Shown here in pieces: positions 46,270 to 58,647 of a stretch of DNA of 64,000 nucleotides (position 1 is the first letter of the stretch; each line of letters begins with the position of its first letter). Made by a program: the position numbers and the translations under genes. The stretch comes from Acanthosepion esculentum (Eukaryota; Mollusca; Cephalopoda; Sepiida; Sepiidae), in contig OZ038495.1 of the NCBI GenBank assembly GCA_964036315.1, forward strand, positions 21,802,891-21,866,890, read 5' to 3'. The notes below the pieces were generated by a model. The model saw only the letters and a program-made list of their open reading frames with translations. It did no database searches and was not told the DNA's origin.

Positions 46270-46329
46270 TGATCCTGATGTCAATTTAGCAGACAAGCTC
46301 AATTAAGCCCTCTGTTTGAATTTCTCGGG

Positions 46330-46650
46330 TGAGTGGTTATTATTTACATTCGGACTAATGTCCTCATCTTTGTCTTATGATGATCACAACATGTTGACCC
46401 TTGTTCTCTCCGGTCTTCATCAGGTGCTTGTCATTCCGGTAATCTTCAGGGATTTTCGAACTAAACTCATTAGTTAATCTACGAGAGTAGATTAACTAAT
46501 GTCTAGAGATATCATGTCTTGTTCTTGTTAATACTGCTCAGTTATTGCTCACCCTTAGTTTGTACCACCTTACTCGGGGATTGAACTCATAATTAATATG
46601 CCTCTAAATTCACAAACTGATACTTTAACCCACTTGTCTATTGTCGCATT
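46330..46650. mobile_element. SINE tail and inverted tRNA-like head, degraded
   Basis: 46335-46440 carries the TTTACATTCGGACTAATGTC, CATCTTTGTC and CTCCGGTCTTCATCAGGTG blocks of the 16911 family in reverse. 46560-46600 has CGGGGATTGAACTCATAATT, a reverse B box. An inverted AATCTACGAGAGTAGATT-like mini-palindrome is at 46476. Confidence 0.5.
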
Positions 46651-46659
46651 ATGAAAGCA

Positions 46660-47635
46660 GGGTAATAAAACGGTTAAGACAGGGTGACACTGGCAAACAG
46701 AAAGAAAGGAGTTAAGTTAAAAATATAAGCTTGGAACAAGACGAAAAAGGTTAAAGAATAGAACGATGGATAGACTGAGAGAAAAAAAAGGTTTCTTTTA
46801 GTTTCAAAAGTCTATTTCTTTTTAGAGCAAAGATAACTCAAAGAAAAGGGATTCTGTTTACAAGATATTACCACAGGGGCCATCTGGCAATACTTAGCTG
46901 ACAGCTGATTGATGACACTTTGCTAGGAAATTTGTCCAGGCTTTCCCGCATCAAAGGGTTGAGGTTAAAAATAGGGCTGAAAATAATTGCGAAAAAAAAA
47001 AAACGCGAGTAAAACAGCAAGATTAGAGCGGACAAACTCTCTCTTTTAGGCGCGTACGAATAAAGAAAAAACTCCTGCTCGGTGAGTAACAACAAAAGAA
47101 GAAAGTGTTTATTTACAATATACACAAAATAGGTAAAGGGGAAAAAAGATGATTAGGAGAGAAAGAAAGGGAAAAGAGAAAATGTTCTTGACTTAAAAAA
47201 GGCTTGCTCAAAATATTTCTTTGAGTGCCTAAAGAGTTCTTTAAGCGATTAGATATTATTGTTAAGGTTCAGATAGATACACTCACAGTTCTTGTAGAGT
47301 TGAAAACCCGTTCGCAGATAAAGGAATCCTGCAGTTGAGTGAGATGCTAGGTCGACAACAGAAGTCCAGTGGGCTCGTCAGAAGGAGTGGTGAAGGGATG
47401 CAGCCTTGGATTGGTCTTGAATAGTGGTCCGACGTTCGTTTTTGACAGCCCTTTAGTAGTTCTTCTTTGGTGAAAGAGGCGCAGGAGCTCCCTAATGTCG
47501 ACCTCACAGACGGTGGGCAGAATTCTCACTGGCAAAATAAGCAAGATTCTCCAAATTTATGGAGTTTTGGTAGGCTCCGATGGATCGAGGATTTTTCCCT
47601 CCAAAATTGTTGTACAATTTTCCTGGCCCCACGAT
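46660..47635. other. Unassigned, possible old LTR
   Basis: Block ATACTTAGCTGACAGCTGAT (about 46890) recurs at about 48826. On the minus strand a TAAATAAACAC signal is near 47110. This suggests LTR-derived sequence, but no pair of ends was found. Confidence 0.3.
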
Positions 47636-47638
47636 TGG

Positions 47639-47895
47639 TCAGAAAACACATTCTTATCTCCGATAAGAATCAGGGCCCTGGGAGCCGGTTTTGAAGGTAT
47701 TGAAAACAGGTTGGTGTGAAGAAGCTGTGAGGTTTCTCCCAGACTTTGTGGCACCATGGAAAGGTGATGGTGGTGGAATTCCCTTTTGTGTTTTCCAGCT
47801 CCCTCGTTAGCCAGAAAATATATTCATATCTCTGATAAGAATTAGGACTTGGGAGCCGGTTTTGAAATTAAAAACAGGTTGGAGTGAGGATAGAA
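47639..47895. repeat. Diverged 171-bp tandem duplication
   Basis: CGATAAGAATCAGG...GGGAGCCGGTTTTGAAGG at 47661-47697 recurs as TGATAAGAATTAGG...GGGAGCCGGTTTTGAAAT at 47833-47868, offset 171 bp, with matching ACAGGTTGG further on. Confidence 0.8.
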
Positions 47896-48143
47896 AAAAT
47901 AGCGAGAATGTGAACTTGTGAATTGTTGTTCTCAAATTAAATTCCAACAACTTCCTAAAGAGTGCAACACACAAATAAAACGGCCAAAACAGGCTGACAA
48001 CAACAACAATGATGGGGACAATGAAGAATGTAAACATCTAAGTCCTCTGTTGGTTCTTAGTTAAACTACGGGGATAAGTCTTTTATTCTAGAGTGGGGGT
48101 TCGAGAAACTTGCTACATTCGTCTCTCCTTGGCTTAAACTACT

Positions 48144-48437
48144 TCAGTCAGTTATGTGCCATGCGTGAATCACGCTTAGGCGATCATATATCTTTCGATA
48201 TATGACTAACGAGGCAGACTTTTTCCCACAGTAGGTTGCCATTTCTTTCTGCAGTAGACCAGTTGCCATCCAAGGCTATAGAACTCGATCTCTCCTGCTA
48301 TTTACACATGGCTGGGATAGAATAAGGCGATTCATACCTTTCCCAAGGGTATTAGTACATAAGTGAATGTAATGGATTTGACTGGAATTCGAACTCGGCT
48401 CTCCGATTCTCCAATCCGAGCCGCTATCCATTACTCC
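48144..48437 (-). mobile_element. tRNA-derived SINE with Ceph-like domain, copy c
   Basis: The minus strand starts TGGAGTAATGGATAGCGGCT (A box) with B box GAGTTCGAATTCCAGTC, the best preserved head of the three copies. The body has AGCCATGTG, ATAGCAGGAG, GAGTTCTATAGCCTTGGATG, GTTAGTCATATATCGAAAGA and an end in CATGGCACATAACTGACTGA. The TATCGAAAGATATATGATCG segment can form a small stem. Confidence 0.85.
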
Positions 48438-48449
48438 AAAAATTTCAAA

Positions 48450-50390
48450 TTAACTTTTAAGAGTAAGCCACCCCGACAATACAGCAATGAACATTCCTTC
48501 ACTGTACCGCTGCGTACTAAGCGATTCAGTTATTCTAATACATGAACTAGATTTGAATCTGACGTAGTAATTCACTCGAACGAGAAATGTTTTGAATTCT
48601 GTAACATCTGTCGTGGCTTGTTTCATAACTTTCGATTTTTTATGCACAGTTTTTTGTCAACTCTTTTGCAGACACTCTATGTCAAAAGTGAGTTATCTTC
48701 CATTGCATAAATTTACACATGTCCAAACTTAATCCAGCTGTTTGTATTCGGTTAAAAATTGTACTGAAGATTCTTTTATTCTGTATCATTCCACCTGGAC
48801 AACTACCACAGAGGCTATGTGGCGATACTTAGCTGACAGCTGATTGATGACAATGCTTAAAGAGTAAGAGTTGATAAAATACAAATCGAGCGATAGAAAT
48901 TTGGCAATTTTAAAGACAGGGCAGAATTGGAAATTGTAAACAAGTCAAGAGGGTAGAATTTCCTTATGTAAAAATCTAGGTTTTTTTAATGTGCAATTAC
49001 CCCCCAAAAATAGAGAGATAACTGACCGGAGGAAACAGCTGGTAAATTTCTAATTGTATAAACTTTTAGTAACCCTCATTTCAATTTTCAAACATTTTCT
49101 TGAATTTCATTGGTTGTTAAATAAAAATAAGCTTTGAGAAATTTCCATAACAAAACAGTCAATAATTTGTGCAAAAATAGGCTCAACTGACATTAAAAAA
49201 TATTTCTCAAATTCATCCCTAATTTAAATGTTTCAAGAAATCCTATTGGTTAAAAAAATACAACATTCACCCACGCATTTCTTAGAAAAATTCGTAACAG
49301 CTACCAAGCCTCACTGGAGCCGATTTTGTTGTTAAAAAACACTATAAATAGAAACAGCATTTTGAGACTCACACACGCAAAGATACACACGGGAATTATG
49401 TGTCAAAAATTGCTGCTAAAGAAACAAACTTTCTTTATGAGAGAATGGAAAAATTCATACAGCAAACTTTTTCACTTCATATCTTTCATAGAAAAATCTT
49501 TTGTCTAAGTTAAATTCAACCTTTCAATCAAAGGCAGACAACTTTTTAGACATTGGACATTTCTGAAACAGCAAAGAACATTTACTCTAAAATATACTTT
49601 TGCACATCATTACAAACAAAGAAATGATAAATTGTGTATATAAAATTTAATCTGTTGTTTCAAACATGTATTTTTTGTCGTGATTGAATATCGTTACTAT
49701 TTGGCCATTTCTTATAATTTATGTTTGTGGATATTGCGTATTTTATTTGCAGCACAATCTTAAATATTCACGCATCCTTCTTAGATCCACTACAAACTAA
49801 ACAAAACCAGGCTGGGAAAATTTGCCGACGAGAAACTAAAATGATAATTTTAATTAATGACCATGAACACCAGACGGTTGAGAACCAGATTGGTCGAAGG
49901 ACAACCAAGTTGACAAGTGCAGGTGAAATACCAAGGATTGAGGAATTGTCTACGCCCATTGGGAAGTGTTAGTGCGAGGCACATGTAAGAGAAGGAAGGA
50001 GTTGGGATGATCGATATCCTGTGACCGCTACCCATTGAAAAAGGGATCTCTCAAAATTTGGAGATATAATTGATTAACCATGACCAGACAACAAACAGGA
50101 TCTTGTCGTAAGATAGGGGAAGTACCGAGACCCCTAACCAGTTTTGGGTGAAAGTCAATACAAGCAGAACACTGAAGCGACCAAGCCAGAAGTTCCTGAC
50201 GGCAGACGAGAGACGGCCACTCTGCCGAATCCCACGTGACTTGCTGCCAGGGAGAACCTCCAGTTTAGCCCTAGTTCCAGATTTAGCTAAATTGAGCAAA
50301 GTGTCACGATAGATTGCAAAAGTGGGAATAGTTAATACTTCTGTATCAAGAACTGATATTTCTGTACAAAGAACGAGATATAAACCACAT
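48450..50390. other. Unassigned
   Basis: AT-rich to 49700. 49720-50330 is less AT-rich with short open frames on both strands but no recognisable motif or splice-consistent exon. Confidence 0.4.
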
Positions 50391-50392
50391 AG

Positions 50393-50830
50393 ACAAAATA
50401 GACCTTGAAGAAAATTCGTGTTTTTTCTTTATTTCGTCCGCAAGAACATTTAAAAAAAAAATTTTCCTTTGTGACATAGCTTTTTAGGAATCGAACGAAC
50501 GGGGTAGATTATTATAGTTACACGTGCCATGCCTGTTTCTGGTGTTTTAGTTATTTCCCTTTAACTCAACTCTAAGTTTTGGTTCACCGCTGCTGTGGCC
50601 AGGTATTGAATTCACAACTCTTTGGGTCTAGTCACTGGATCTAACTGGACACATGGCCCGAAAAGGTGGATAAAGACGTTGGTTAGATCAATCTACCCCG
50701 GTGGACAAAATAAAGGGTTCTGTTCGAAATTCCAATAACCTGAAAAAGGCCAGAGCGTACAATGGCCGAAACGTTGTGAATATGGCAATGAAGATGAGGA
50801 TAACAATCCGAATAATGTAAGTAATGAAAA
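50393..50830. repeat. Duplicated SINE-containing segment, copy 2, with SINE tail
   Basis: 50393-50731 repeats 45930-46269. Unlike copy 1 it continues into the family's 3' region: CCTGAAAAAGGCCAGAGCGT, GGCCGAAACGTTGTGAATAT, GATGAGGATAACAATCCGAA and TAATGTAAGTAATG, ending in an A-rich tail at 50828-50860. Confidence 0.9.
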
Positions 50831-51204
50831 AAAAATATAAAAAAATAAAATAAAAAAGGAACCCATTCACTTGTCAGGCAAGAATTTTCTTGTGGCTCTG
50901 ATTTCCAATTCTTCACATAATAGACAATTCTTCACATAATAGACAAAGATTATTTATTTGGTTGACGGTAGTCACTTTAACAAACCTACTTGATCTTTCT
51001 GCCCTTATCAGCAGGGCCTAATCCCTGATGTCAACTCAGCCAGTAACATAAGACCTCTGTCGGGTTTTATCTAAACTAAGTGCGGTGGTAACACTTATTA
51101 TGCAAGAGCGAGGAAGTTGATACAATCGAATTTGTTAGTTTTTGCATTTTCTGCATGCCAGTTTCCAACAAATACTATAATATAATCACATCCAAAGTTT
51201 CACT

Positions 51205-51330
51205 AAATATGTGCATACATGAGACAAAAATGTCCCAAACTTAATAAAAACATAGTTTTATCATCAAAATCTTTATTTTTATTAAGAGGAGAGACCAAAG
51301 CATTTTTTTTATTAATAAATTATATTTTTA
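51205..51330 (-). mobile_element. Family R fragment
   Basis: Reverse complement of 63290-63390: CTTTGGTCTCTCCTCTTAAT, AAAGATTTTGATGATAAAAC and TTTGGGACAT on the minus strand. Confidence 0.6.
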
Positions 51331-51354
51331 ATCCGTTTTATAACTTTCGAAACA

Positions 51355-54175
51355 AGGCCGGTGCTAGGAATTGCGAGGCCCAATTAGGAAACTGATGGCG
51401 GGGCCCCTACTCTACAAAAGTAAAAATTTATGTATGTTTATATTTCGTGTAGTATGATCGTCTTTAACAAAAAAATTAAATGCTTGATATATTCAAATTT
51501 TGAAAGTTTTATTTTTTTTTTATAAAAAATAAAGCAATTACAAACATACTGCTTATGCACAGGTCTTTTAGAAAAAGACTTTTCTGGCTTTTTTATTTGC
51601 AATGTCTCACAAAATATTTTCAAGGTCAATGATTTTATTTGTCATTTTCTATAGATAGCATTGCCAAATTGTTTAGTCTCTTTTGTGAAATTGTTGACCG
51701 TAACTATATTTTAATCAGTTTTAGTTTTGAAAAACTTCTTTTACCTAATGTGACTGTTACAGGCATTGTTAGGTAAATCCTCAAAGCAATAAAAACGTTA
51801 GGAAATGCTGTAAATCGATTGTTTACTACCAGATATTCAAACAGAGCATGAGGCTTTATGATACTGTACGGAAGAAAAGTTTGCAGAGCTTCAAGTTCTT
51901 CAGCCAATTGATAGTCATCAACGTCTTTAGTTTTTTTTTACAGTAACTACTTCTCCATCAGTGCTCTGTTTTATTGTGGTGTCTGTTAAAGCTGCTTTAA
52001 GGTCTGCTGTGTGTTTCCTTATTTCTGCCTTCTGTACACTTTGAAAGTTATTTAGAAATACGAATAATTCTACATAGCGTTTAAGTTGTTCAAATCTACA
52101 CTCCTTGGTCTAGCACTAAATTGAAGCACTGAACTCCGTATGTTTCATTGGGATCATCTAAATGTTGATCTTTTGTCTCATATGAAAACATTCTCTTCCT
52201 TCTACGTAGTTCTTTTTTCTTGAAATTGTCTAAACTACAATAGTAATTCAACAGCTTCATCCAATTCATTTGCACCATCATTAAAACTTTCCTTTCTATG
52301 AATTCTTAGTCATGATAATAGTTTTTCAAATGATTCCATGCCTTCATCAATGTCCTTTGTTTCACACCTAATTCCTTGCTTACATAGTTAACTTTAAAAA
52401 GTACTTCATAGCAAAATATCAAAGAAACTAAAAATTTGTAGTCTTTTTGCTGGTTTGCTAAAGATTCAACTTCTGTTTTACCTTGGGCTCATCTGTTATC
52501 TCTGATAATTCCGAAAATGCATCATATACTTCTGATAACGAATAGATTTGACACTATCAATCTGACACTCCCACTTTGTATTGCTCAAGGGTTTAACTGA
52601 TAAGCCGTGTACATATTTTTTTTAAAATGCCCACCTTTTTGTTGATGCTGAGAATAATATGTAGGTCGTTGGCAGAATCCCCCAAAATGTTATAGCATCT
52701 GGACAACAACTGGCTACATCTAAGAGTAAAAGGTTATAATTGTGGCATGCACACGGTATTAAAAAAAAGGCGCTTGAATTATCCTTCAACAGTTGTGCTT
52801 GTACTCCAGATATGTAACCTTTCATGTTGCTACCGTTGTCATAGCCTTGGCGTCGAATGTCTTGCACTTCTAAATTTAATTCCTTTAGTGTATTTAATAA
52901 TGTTTTATATAATTCTTCTCCTGTGATACTCTCAACTTGTATAAACTTTATGAAATGTTCATAAACACCTGAAGGAGCCAAGTTACCATCAGACACATAC
53001 CTGATCGTTAGAGACATTTGTTATTAGTGACTCATATCAGGTGTGCAGTCTAAAATAATGGCTTAGTACTTAACTGTTTTTACACCTTTCAGAATCTCAT
53101 TTAAGACAGTTGTAGTTATGACGTTTAGTAGTTCATTCTGAGTATTTTTTTCCTCAATATTGATTATGAATTTCGTGGGTTTTGATTTTTCTCAAATGTG
53201 TATCAAGAACAGAGTCAAACTTTCCAAGCAGCTCTATAAAACTAAAAACAGATTCCATTGTGTACACTCTCATTACCAATATTTTCTTCTGTTCCTCTAA
53301 ATGCTAAATTTCTCTCAGCAAGAATCTGCACTATTGATACTAACCTTTTGAATACTTGCTGCCAGTGCTTTGCATGTTCATTGACGATTTTTTCACACTC
53401 TTTGTCCGTTTCAAAGTCTTTGGTGTAACTCCCAGAAACTCCATGTGGCTTCCAAATGGTTCTTTGAATTTTCATGCTCACATAACCTTGTATGAAGATT
53501 AGACGAGTTGTTGAATCCACTTGTTGATAATGCACTGGTTGTGTTCTTACTAAATAAAAGCAATAAATCCTATCAGCAGAGTACATAAGCCAAGATCTTT
53601 CAACACTCTCCTCATTTGGAAGTTTCCTCTTACAGTGAAACTTTGAAAAACACAATCTCATTTCATTTCATGGAAAGCTGTTCACTGGAATATTAGGAGG
53701 CCCATTCATTGTTTAATAATCTCTTACATTTTTATTTATATCTGATGGCAAACTGGTTGGGTCATCATACATGTTAATTACAACTATAGTCATGGATGTT
53801 CTATCATTGCGTGATGTTTGGACTTGTTTTTTTTTCCGGTCATAAGTAAGCTTTCTGCTTTGGTCCTGTCTACTGATGCATTGAGATCTTCAATTTGATT
53901 CACAAATTGCATCATCTTTTTTTAATTTGTTATCAATGTCATCATTGTATTTATCAACTGGAATATCATCATTTTCTGAATAGTTTTTTTTTTATCGTCA
54001 TCCTTAATACATAAGTATTTCATAGTTGGAGTGACAAGGACTTTTTTGATAGCACCTCAGTTTTTCATTTTCAGCTACTTTACCCTTGGCCAGTGCTCGT
54101 TTCTGGTTGCCACTTAAATATTTACGTCTTTTGTCTCAATCACTGCTTGTGCTTGCCATGATGCAAGGCCATTTT
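51355..54175 (-). mobile_element. hAT element, ZMYM1-like type, decayed
   Basis: The 3' limit is taken at CAAGGCCGGTGCTAGGAATT (51355), a hAT-like terminus followed by GGGGCCCC-type sequence; the 5' TIR beyond 54175 was not identified. The transposase pseudogene is given separately. No 8-bp target duplication could be assigned because the far end is unknown. Confidence 0.65.
51560..54169 (-). pseudogene. hAT transposase (TTF zinc finger, DUF4371-type, dimerisation domain), inactive
   Basis: Starts at an ATG near 54169 (MASTSSD, stop, DKRRKYLSGNQKRALAKGKV). Next comes a TTF-type zinc-finger region (SWLMYSADRIYCFYLVRTQP, HGVSGSYTKDFETDKECEK; some Cys lost), then KRLVSIVQILAERNLAFRG. The catalytic-Asp segment is readable as AIILDCTPDMSH across a stop. 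Then comes MSLTIRYVSDG, QDIRRQGYDNGSNMKG (family motif CRGQ.YDNA..M.G), CACHNYNLLLLDVA, and finally the C-terminal dimerisation block ALRIYLTMPVTVTLGKRSFS then KLKLIKIY. Over ten stops or frameshifts. The domain order matches ZMYM1-like hAT transposases. Confidence 0.88.
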
Positions 54176-54179
54176 ATAT

Positions 54180-55195
54180 AATCATTTTTTTTAAGAAAAG
54201 ACAATGATAATAATTTGAAATAAATTAATTGTATAAACAAGAACGAAGGAAAGATGGAGGAAAGAAGGAAGCAACTTCAATATTAAAAAAAAGTTATAAG
54301 AACTATCGTCCCAAAATTTCAAAGTTTTGAGAAATCGCCTTGTAAAGATGTTATACGCATTTACTGTAATAAATTCTAAAGTATTATGCCGAAATACTTG
54401 AGAATTGCTGTGATTATACAAAATCTTATAAGGAAACCACTGTTGAAATTTCTTAAGTATAGGATAAGAAGTTTTTTGGTCTGTATTGGTCTGAAGTTCA
54501 TAAGTACACAGAACGTCATCGTAAATATCACAATACAATGATTTCCTACTCATGTATGCAAATAGACGATTAAATATTTTCTCTAGTTAGTTAAAATTAG
54601 GGAAAAAAACCCAAATAAAATCACATGCAAAACGCTAAGATATAGAAATATAGAAATTCAGATAAAATTAATTTCCTGGCCTGACGAAAACTGCATTCTT
54701 CACTGCAAGATTTGTTTGGATTTTACCGGCAATACAGTGTAGACCTCACAACTGAGGACCATAAGGATATTATTTCTATTTCTCAGGGTTGTTTGTTTAT
54801 CAGTGGTGAGCCCTTTTCCTGAGACGCAACAGTGCTCCCTTACACACACGCACGCACACACACCAGTACCAAGTAGCTAACTGAAATATGATTTGGAAGA
54901 AATACAGACGATTATGTTGCTACAGCACAATATATTCTTAAATACGTAACAAAACATGGTATATACAAAGAAGCAATGATACTGACGTAAAGAAAACAGT
55001 CTTTACTACACAATGGGAAAAGTACGACTATTATAAAAAAATGAGAGAAAACGTGTTTTAGTCGTAGACTAACCTATACACAGACGAACTGTGGTTGGTT
55101 GTTGACAGACGTGACATGACGACAATTTTCTCTTAATATAGTATGTATAATAAATGAATAATGTGAGGAATAAGAATTTCTCATTTTTCATTTCA
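54180..55195. other. Unassigned
   Basis: An open minus-strand frame at 54191-54553 (120 codons, MSRKSLYCDIYDDVLCTYEL start) has no motif I recognise. It lies directly upstream of the hAT start and could be unrelated or part of that element. Confidence 0.35.
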
Positions 55196-55255
55196 TGTAT
55201 CGGGTTATCTCCTCCTCATTTCCTAACCCTTCAACAGGGGTCTCTCTCCCACGTG

Positions 55256-55263
55256 TATAAATA
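55256..55263 (+). promoter_or_regulatory. TATA box of 5' LTR
   Basis: TATAAATA about 60 bp into the LTR, after CCCACGTG. The same motif is at 56700-56707 in the 3' LTR. Confidence 0.6.
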
Positions 55264-55755
55264 CTGGCTGACCCTTCTCTCTTCCTCTTTTTCCGGCTTA
55301 CGCCTCGGGCGGCCATCTCGCGGGGAGATTTGATAAAAAAATCTCTTTTTCAACTCAGGCCTCGAGCCGCAACCTCGCACAGAGGCGAGGTATAAAACTT
55401 TCTCTTTTCCACTTACACCAATAGTGACCTCTCACACAACCAGCGTTTCCCATATTCTGGGAACACGCTAAAAACAAAATACACATCCGTACGGACACTC
55501 AACACCCACACACAATAACTTCTCCATACAAATACTCTGCAACTTTCCATGTCTTCAATGTATTTGTAATTCGTGTATTAATCTATTTGTTATTAATATA
55601 TATTTGTTTTGTACATATATATCGGTCTTGTTTGTTTATTTATCTTCTTTGGACTCCATTATAGTCCAACATTCCTATGTAGCGGGACCGGCCAGCAGGA
55701 AGTCTTAGTCCAGAGATTTTCATCCTCATATTCACACCCCGGTCCTCTACATAAA

Positions 55756-55787
55756 TGGTGACTTCCCGACGTGATTCGAACACACGC
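55756..55787 (+). promoter_or_regulatory. Primer-binding site, tRNA-Trp type
   Basis: TGGTGACTTCCCGACGTGAT then TCGAACAC. This complements the 3' end of animal tRNA-Trp (..GTCGGGGTCACCA and the T-arm) over nearly 25 nt, with one small insertion. It starts four bases after the LTR end. Confidence 0.7.
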
Positions 55788-56639
55788 AGGACGATATATA
55801 TGTACGAACAAATTCTGATACAAACCTTTCAAATGAGAGCCAGTCACAGCATAATATTGGAAACTTTTCTATTCTACGCACGCAGAACTATTAACAAAAG
55901 AACTTTTAATTCAGACAACATGTCTACAAAACAACTTTCTCCTTCATGCAAAAAGGAATTACTCTTAGAACACGTGGTAACAATTACTACTATGAGCAAG
56001 CCTTTACAACTCTTTCTCCCTACTGGTCTATATTGCTTGACCTTTTCTTTCTCTCGGCGACGCCTGACCTCAATTTCACCCAGCTTACCAAACAGAACAC
56101 GACACCATTTTTTTAACTAAATTCAACTTTCTTCTGAACTGAAATAGAAAAAGTGTGAACCCCATCTCAAACAAAGGCGACTCACTGTCCTTTCTCATCC
56201 TGCACCGATGCAAGACGAATTATCTAAGAATTCTGAGAGAACGATATCCCATCGTCAATACAGCAAATTCTCCCAACTTTCATTCGATACTCGGTAGAAA
56301 TTCCACATCAGCTCAACTTCGTCTTTCAAACAATCTACGACTATGCCAGCAAACAAACAACCTCATCTTTCAAGCAAAACAACGACAAATTCAACTCAAC
56401 GTGGAGCATTTCAACAAACAGACAACTTTTGATAAACGCTGAACACTACCGACATTTCTTCCAGGACGTGCCTGCGAGTGATTCACTAGAGAAACATACA
56501 GCACCCTGACAACACAAACACATTCGTCGAATCACGCATTGCAACCTCAGACACATTCTCTTTTCAGTGCATAAGAATTTTCAAAACTTTTTATATGTTA
56601 AAAGTTCGTTTTCCTACACTTTTAATCCAAAGAGGCGGT

Positions 56640-57206
56640 ATTATCGGGTTATCTCCTCCTCATTTCCTAACCCTTCAACAGGGGTCTCTCTCCCACGTGT
56701 ATAAATACTGGCTGACCCTTCTCTCTTCCTCTTTTTCCGGCTTACGCCTCGGGCGGCCATCTCGCGGGGAGATGAGATAAAAAAATCTCTTTTTCAACTC
56801 AGGCCTCGAGCCGCAACCTCACACAGAGGCGAGGTATAAAACTTTCTCTTTTCCACTTACACCAATAGTGACCTCTCACACAACCAGCGTTTCCCATATT
56901 CTGGGAACACGCTAAAAACAAAATACACATCCTTACGGACACTCAACACCCACACACAATAACTTCTCCATACAAATACTCTGCAACTTTCCATGTCTTC
57001 AATGTATTTGTAATTCGTGTATTAATCTATTTGTTATTAATATATATTTGTTTTGTACATATATATCGGTCTTGTTTGTTTATTTATCTTCTTTGGACTC
57101 CATTATAGTCCAACATTCCTATGTAGCGGGACCGGCCAGCAGGAAATCTTAGTCCAGAGATTTTCATCCTCATATTCACCCCCCCCCCCCCCCGGTCCTC
57201 TGCACA
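56640..57206 (+). repeat. 3' LTR
   Basis: Copy of 55196-55751. Differences seen: GATTTGAT/GATGAGAT, CTCGCAC/CTCACAC, TCCGTAC/TCCTTAC, GGAAGTC/GGAAATC, and C(4) expanded to about C(16) before GGTCCTCT. Confidence 0.93.
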
Positions 57207-57344
57207 TGCTTTCAGTAGTCGTTGATTCCTCTTAGAATACAGAAAGGCTTCATACAGTAACTCTGTCGCCGCTGGCGCGGGGCCAAATTTAATAAAGTTA
57301 TTCAAGTAGGCTAAAAATCGGACCTGTTTTGAAATTTAATAAAA

Positions 57345-57560
57345 AAAAAAATTACTTGCGTCAATGAGTGACTATAAATTAGTATGGGAAATTTGAGCGC
57401 ATTTTTGCGGTGAAAAAGACATTGATTTGGAAATTCTTGCAAAAATAAAATAATCGTTGGATTTTAATGAAACTTTCAGGATTTATTCACAAATGAATGA
57501 AATTATTTTAGAAACGATTCTTATGCACCAGGACTTTTGAAAATTATCTTTCCGTATTAT
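57345..57560 (-). mobile_element. Family R fragment
   Basis: Reverse of about 63040-63240: TTTGGAAATTCTTGCAAAAA, TTGGATTTTAATGAAACTTT and CAAATGAATGAAATTATTTT on the plus strand. Confidence 0.65.
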
Positions 57561-58640
57561 TGTATTGTATTAGGACGAATACAAATAAAATTTGCTACGT
57601 AGTTGATTGATGTTATAAAGATTTATTTTTTTTAATTCATCAACACTTTGTACATTTTCTTTTAATCATTACACAGGGCCAATACACAAAACCATAATAG
57701 ACTGTAGAGACATTATTATTATAAATAAATAAAATAATAATAGTAATAATAACAATAATAATAATAATGAATATTATAAATGGAATAAAATGAAATAAAT
57801 AACATGAAAACGTTGTGTAAAATAAATAAAATAAAATTAAAAAGTTCTTCCAGCATGCAACAAAAATTGTTCCTGCTGGAAAACGGATGTCCTGTCAAAA
57901 GACGTTGAATTCAATCACTTCACTATCAACCTTTGGACAGACAACACGTCCCAGCTTCGTTCTTTGTGACATGGTGTGTAATAATACGGAGTGGCTTCTC
58001 CCTTTTATCACATACAACTCTAAAACGCATGTAACCAAAAATACACACGTCAATACACAAAAAATAAATTGTATGATATTAATGTACAATTTTACGTGTC
58101 TTTACTGTTATCTCTGTGTATGTTTTAATTCCTGTGAAGTATGCGTTTATTTTCTGTGAAAAAGAGGCTATTTCTGCTGCCATGATTTAAGTGACTCCCA
58201 CAAGATATATGGTGGGAACAGACATTGACTTAAGATAACCTTCCACCCATCCATCATAGCCACTCTCACAGAAATTTTATTTGAAGAAAAATAGTTAATT
58301 TGAGGATGAAGTTGATTAAAAATACTTTTTGTTTAACGAGTAGTAAAAAAAATACATAGTTTGTTAACCCAATTCAAAAGATCAAATGGGTGTTTTATAT
58401 CCTTTACCTATTCACAATTGTAAAAACTTACCTGCGAGCGTTCGGTTTTGTTCAGTTATGAAAGACAAAGTAAAAAAGAAACCTGTTTTCTTCGTTCATA
58501 TTAACCTACCTTAAAAATAACACGTGTCACATCTGGTTGTGTGTGGGCAGCCTGGTAAATACCTAAGCTATTGTGAAATAGAGAAATATAAATATACAAG
58601 TATACAAAGAGAAATAAGACAGTGTATTTCTCATCGATTT
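57561..58640. other. Unassigned; (AAT)n near 57715-57770
   Basis: AT-rich. 57850-58020 is less AT-rich with short open frames on both strands and no recognised motif. Confidence 0.4.
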
Positions 58641-58647
58641 AACCTAT

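Larger units (their letters stand above)
55196..57206 (+). mobile_element. Compact non-autonomous LTR retrotransposon
   Basis: Two direct LTRs of about 555-565 bp (55196-55751 and about 56640-57206) differ by roughly five substitutions plus a C-homopolymer expansion near the end. The first starts TGTATCGGGTT and ends TCTACA. The primer-binding site follows at once (55756), and a purine-rich AAAGAGGCGG precedes the second LTR. The interior of about 890 bp has no gag zinc knuckle, protease, RT or integrase. It contains only short open frames, one starting at the PBS (55755-56120) and one at 56155-56442, neither recognisable. Mobilisation in trans is inferred. A matching target duplication is not clear. 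Confidence 0.88.

Noticed and set aside
55755..56120. gag-like ORF starting at the LTR element's PBS
   Set aside because: No zinc knuckle or capsid motif, low complexity, and frame-shifted relative to the next open stretch; coding status cannot be supported.
57084..57305. Minus-strand open stretch with AATELLYEAFLYSKRNQRLLK
   Set aside because: Looks protein-like, but it starts in LTR sequence, crosses a poly-C tract, has no recognised motif or splice sites, and is too short to support.
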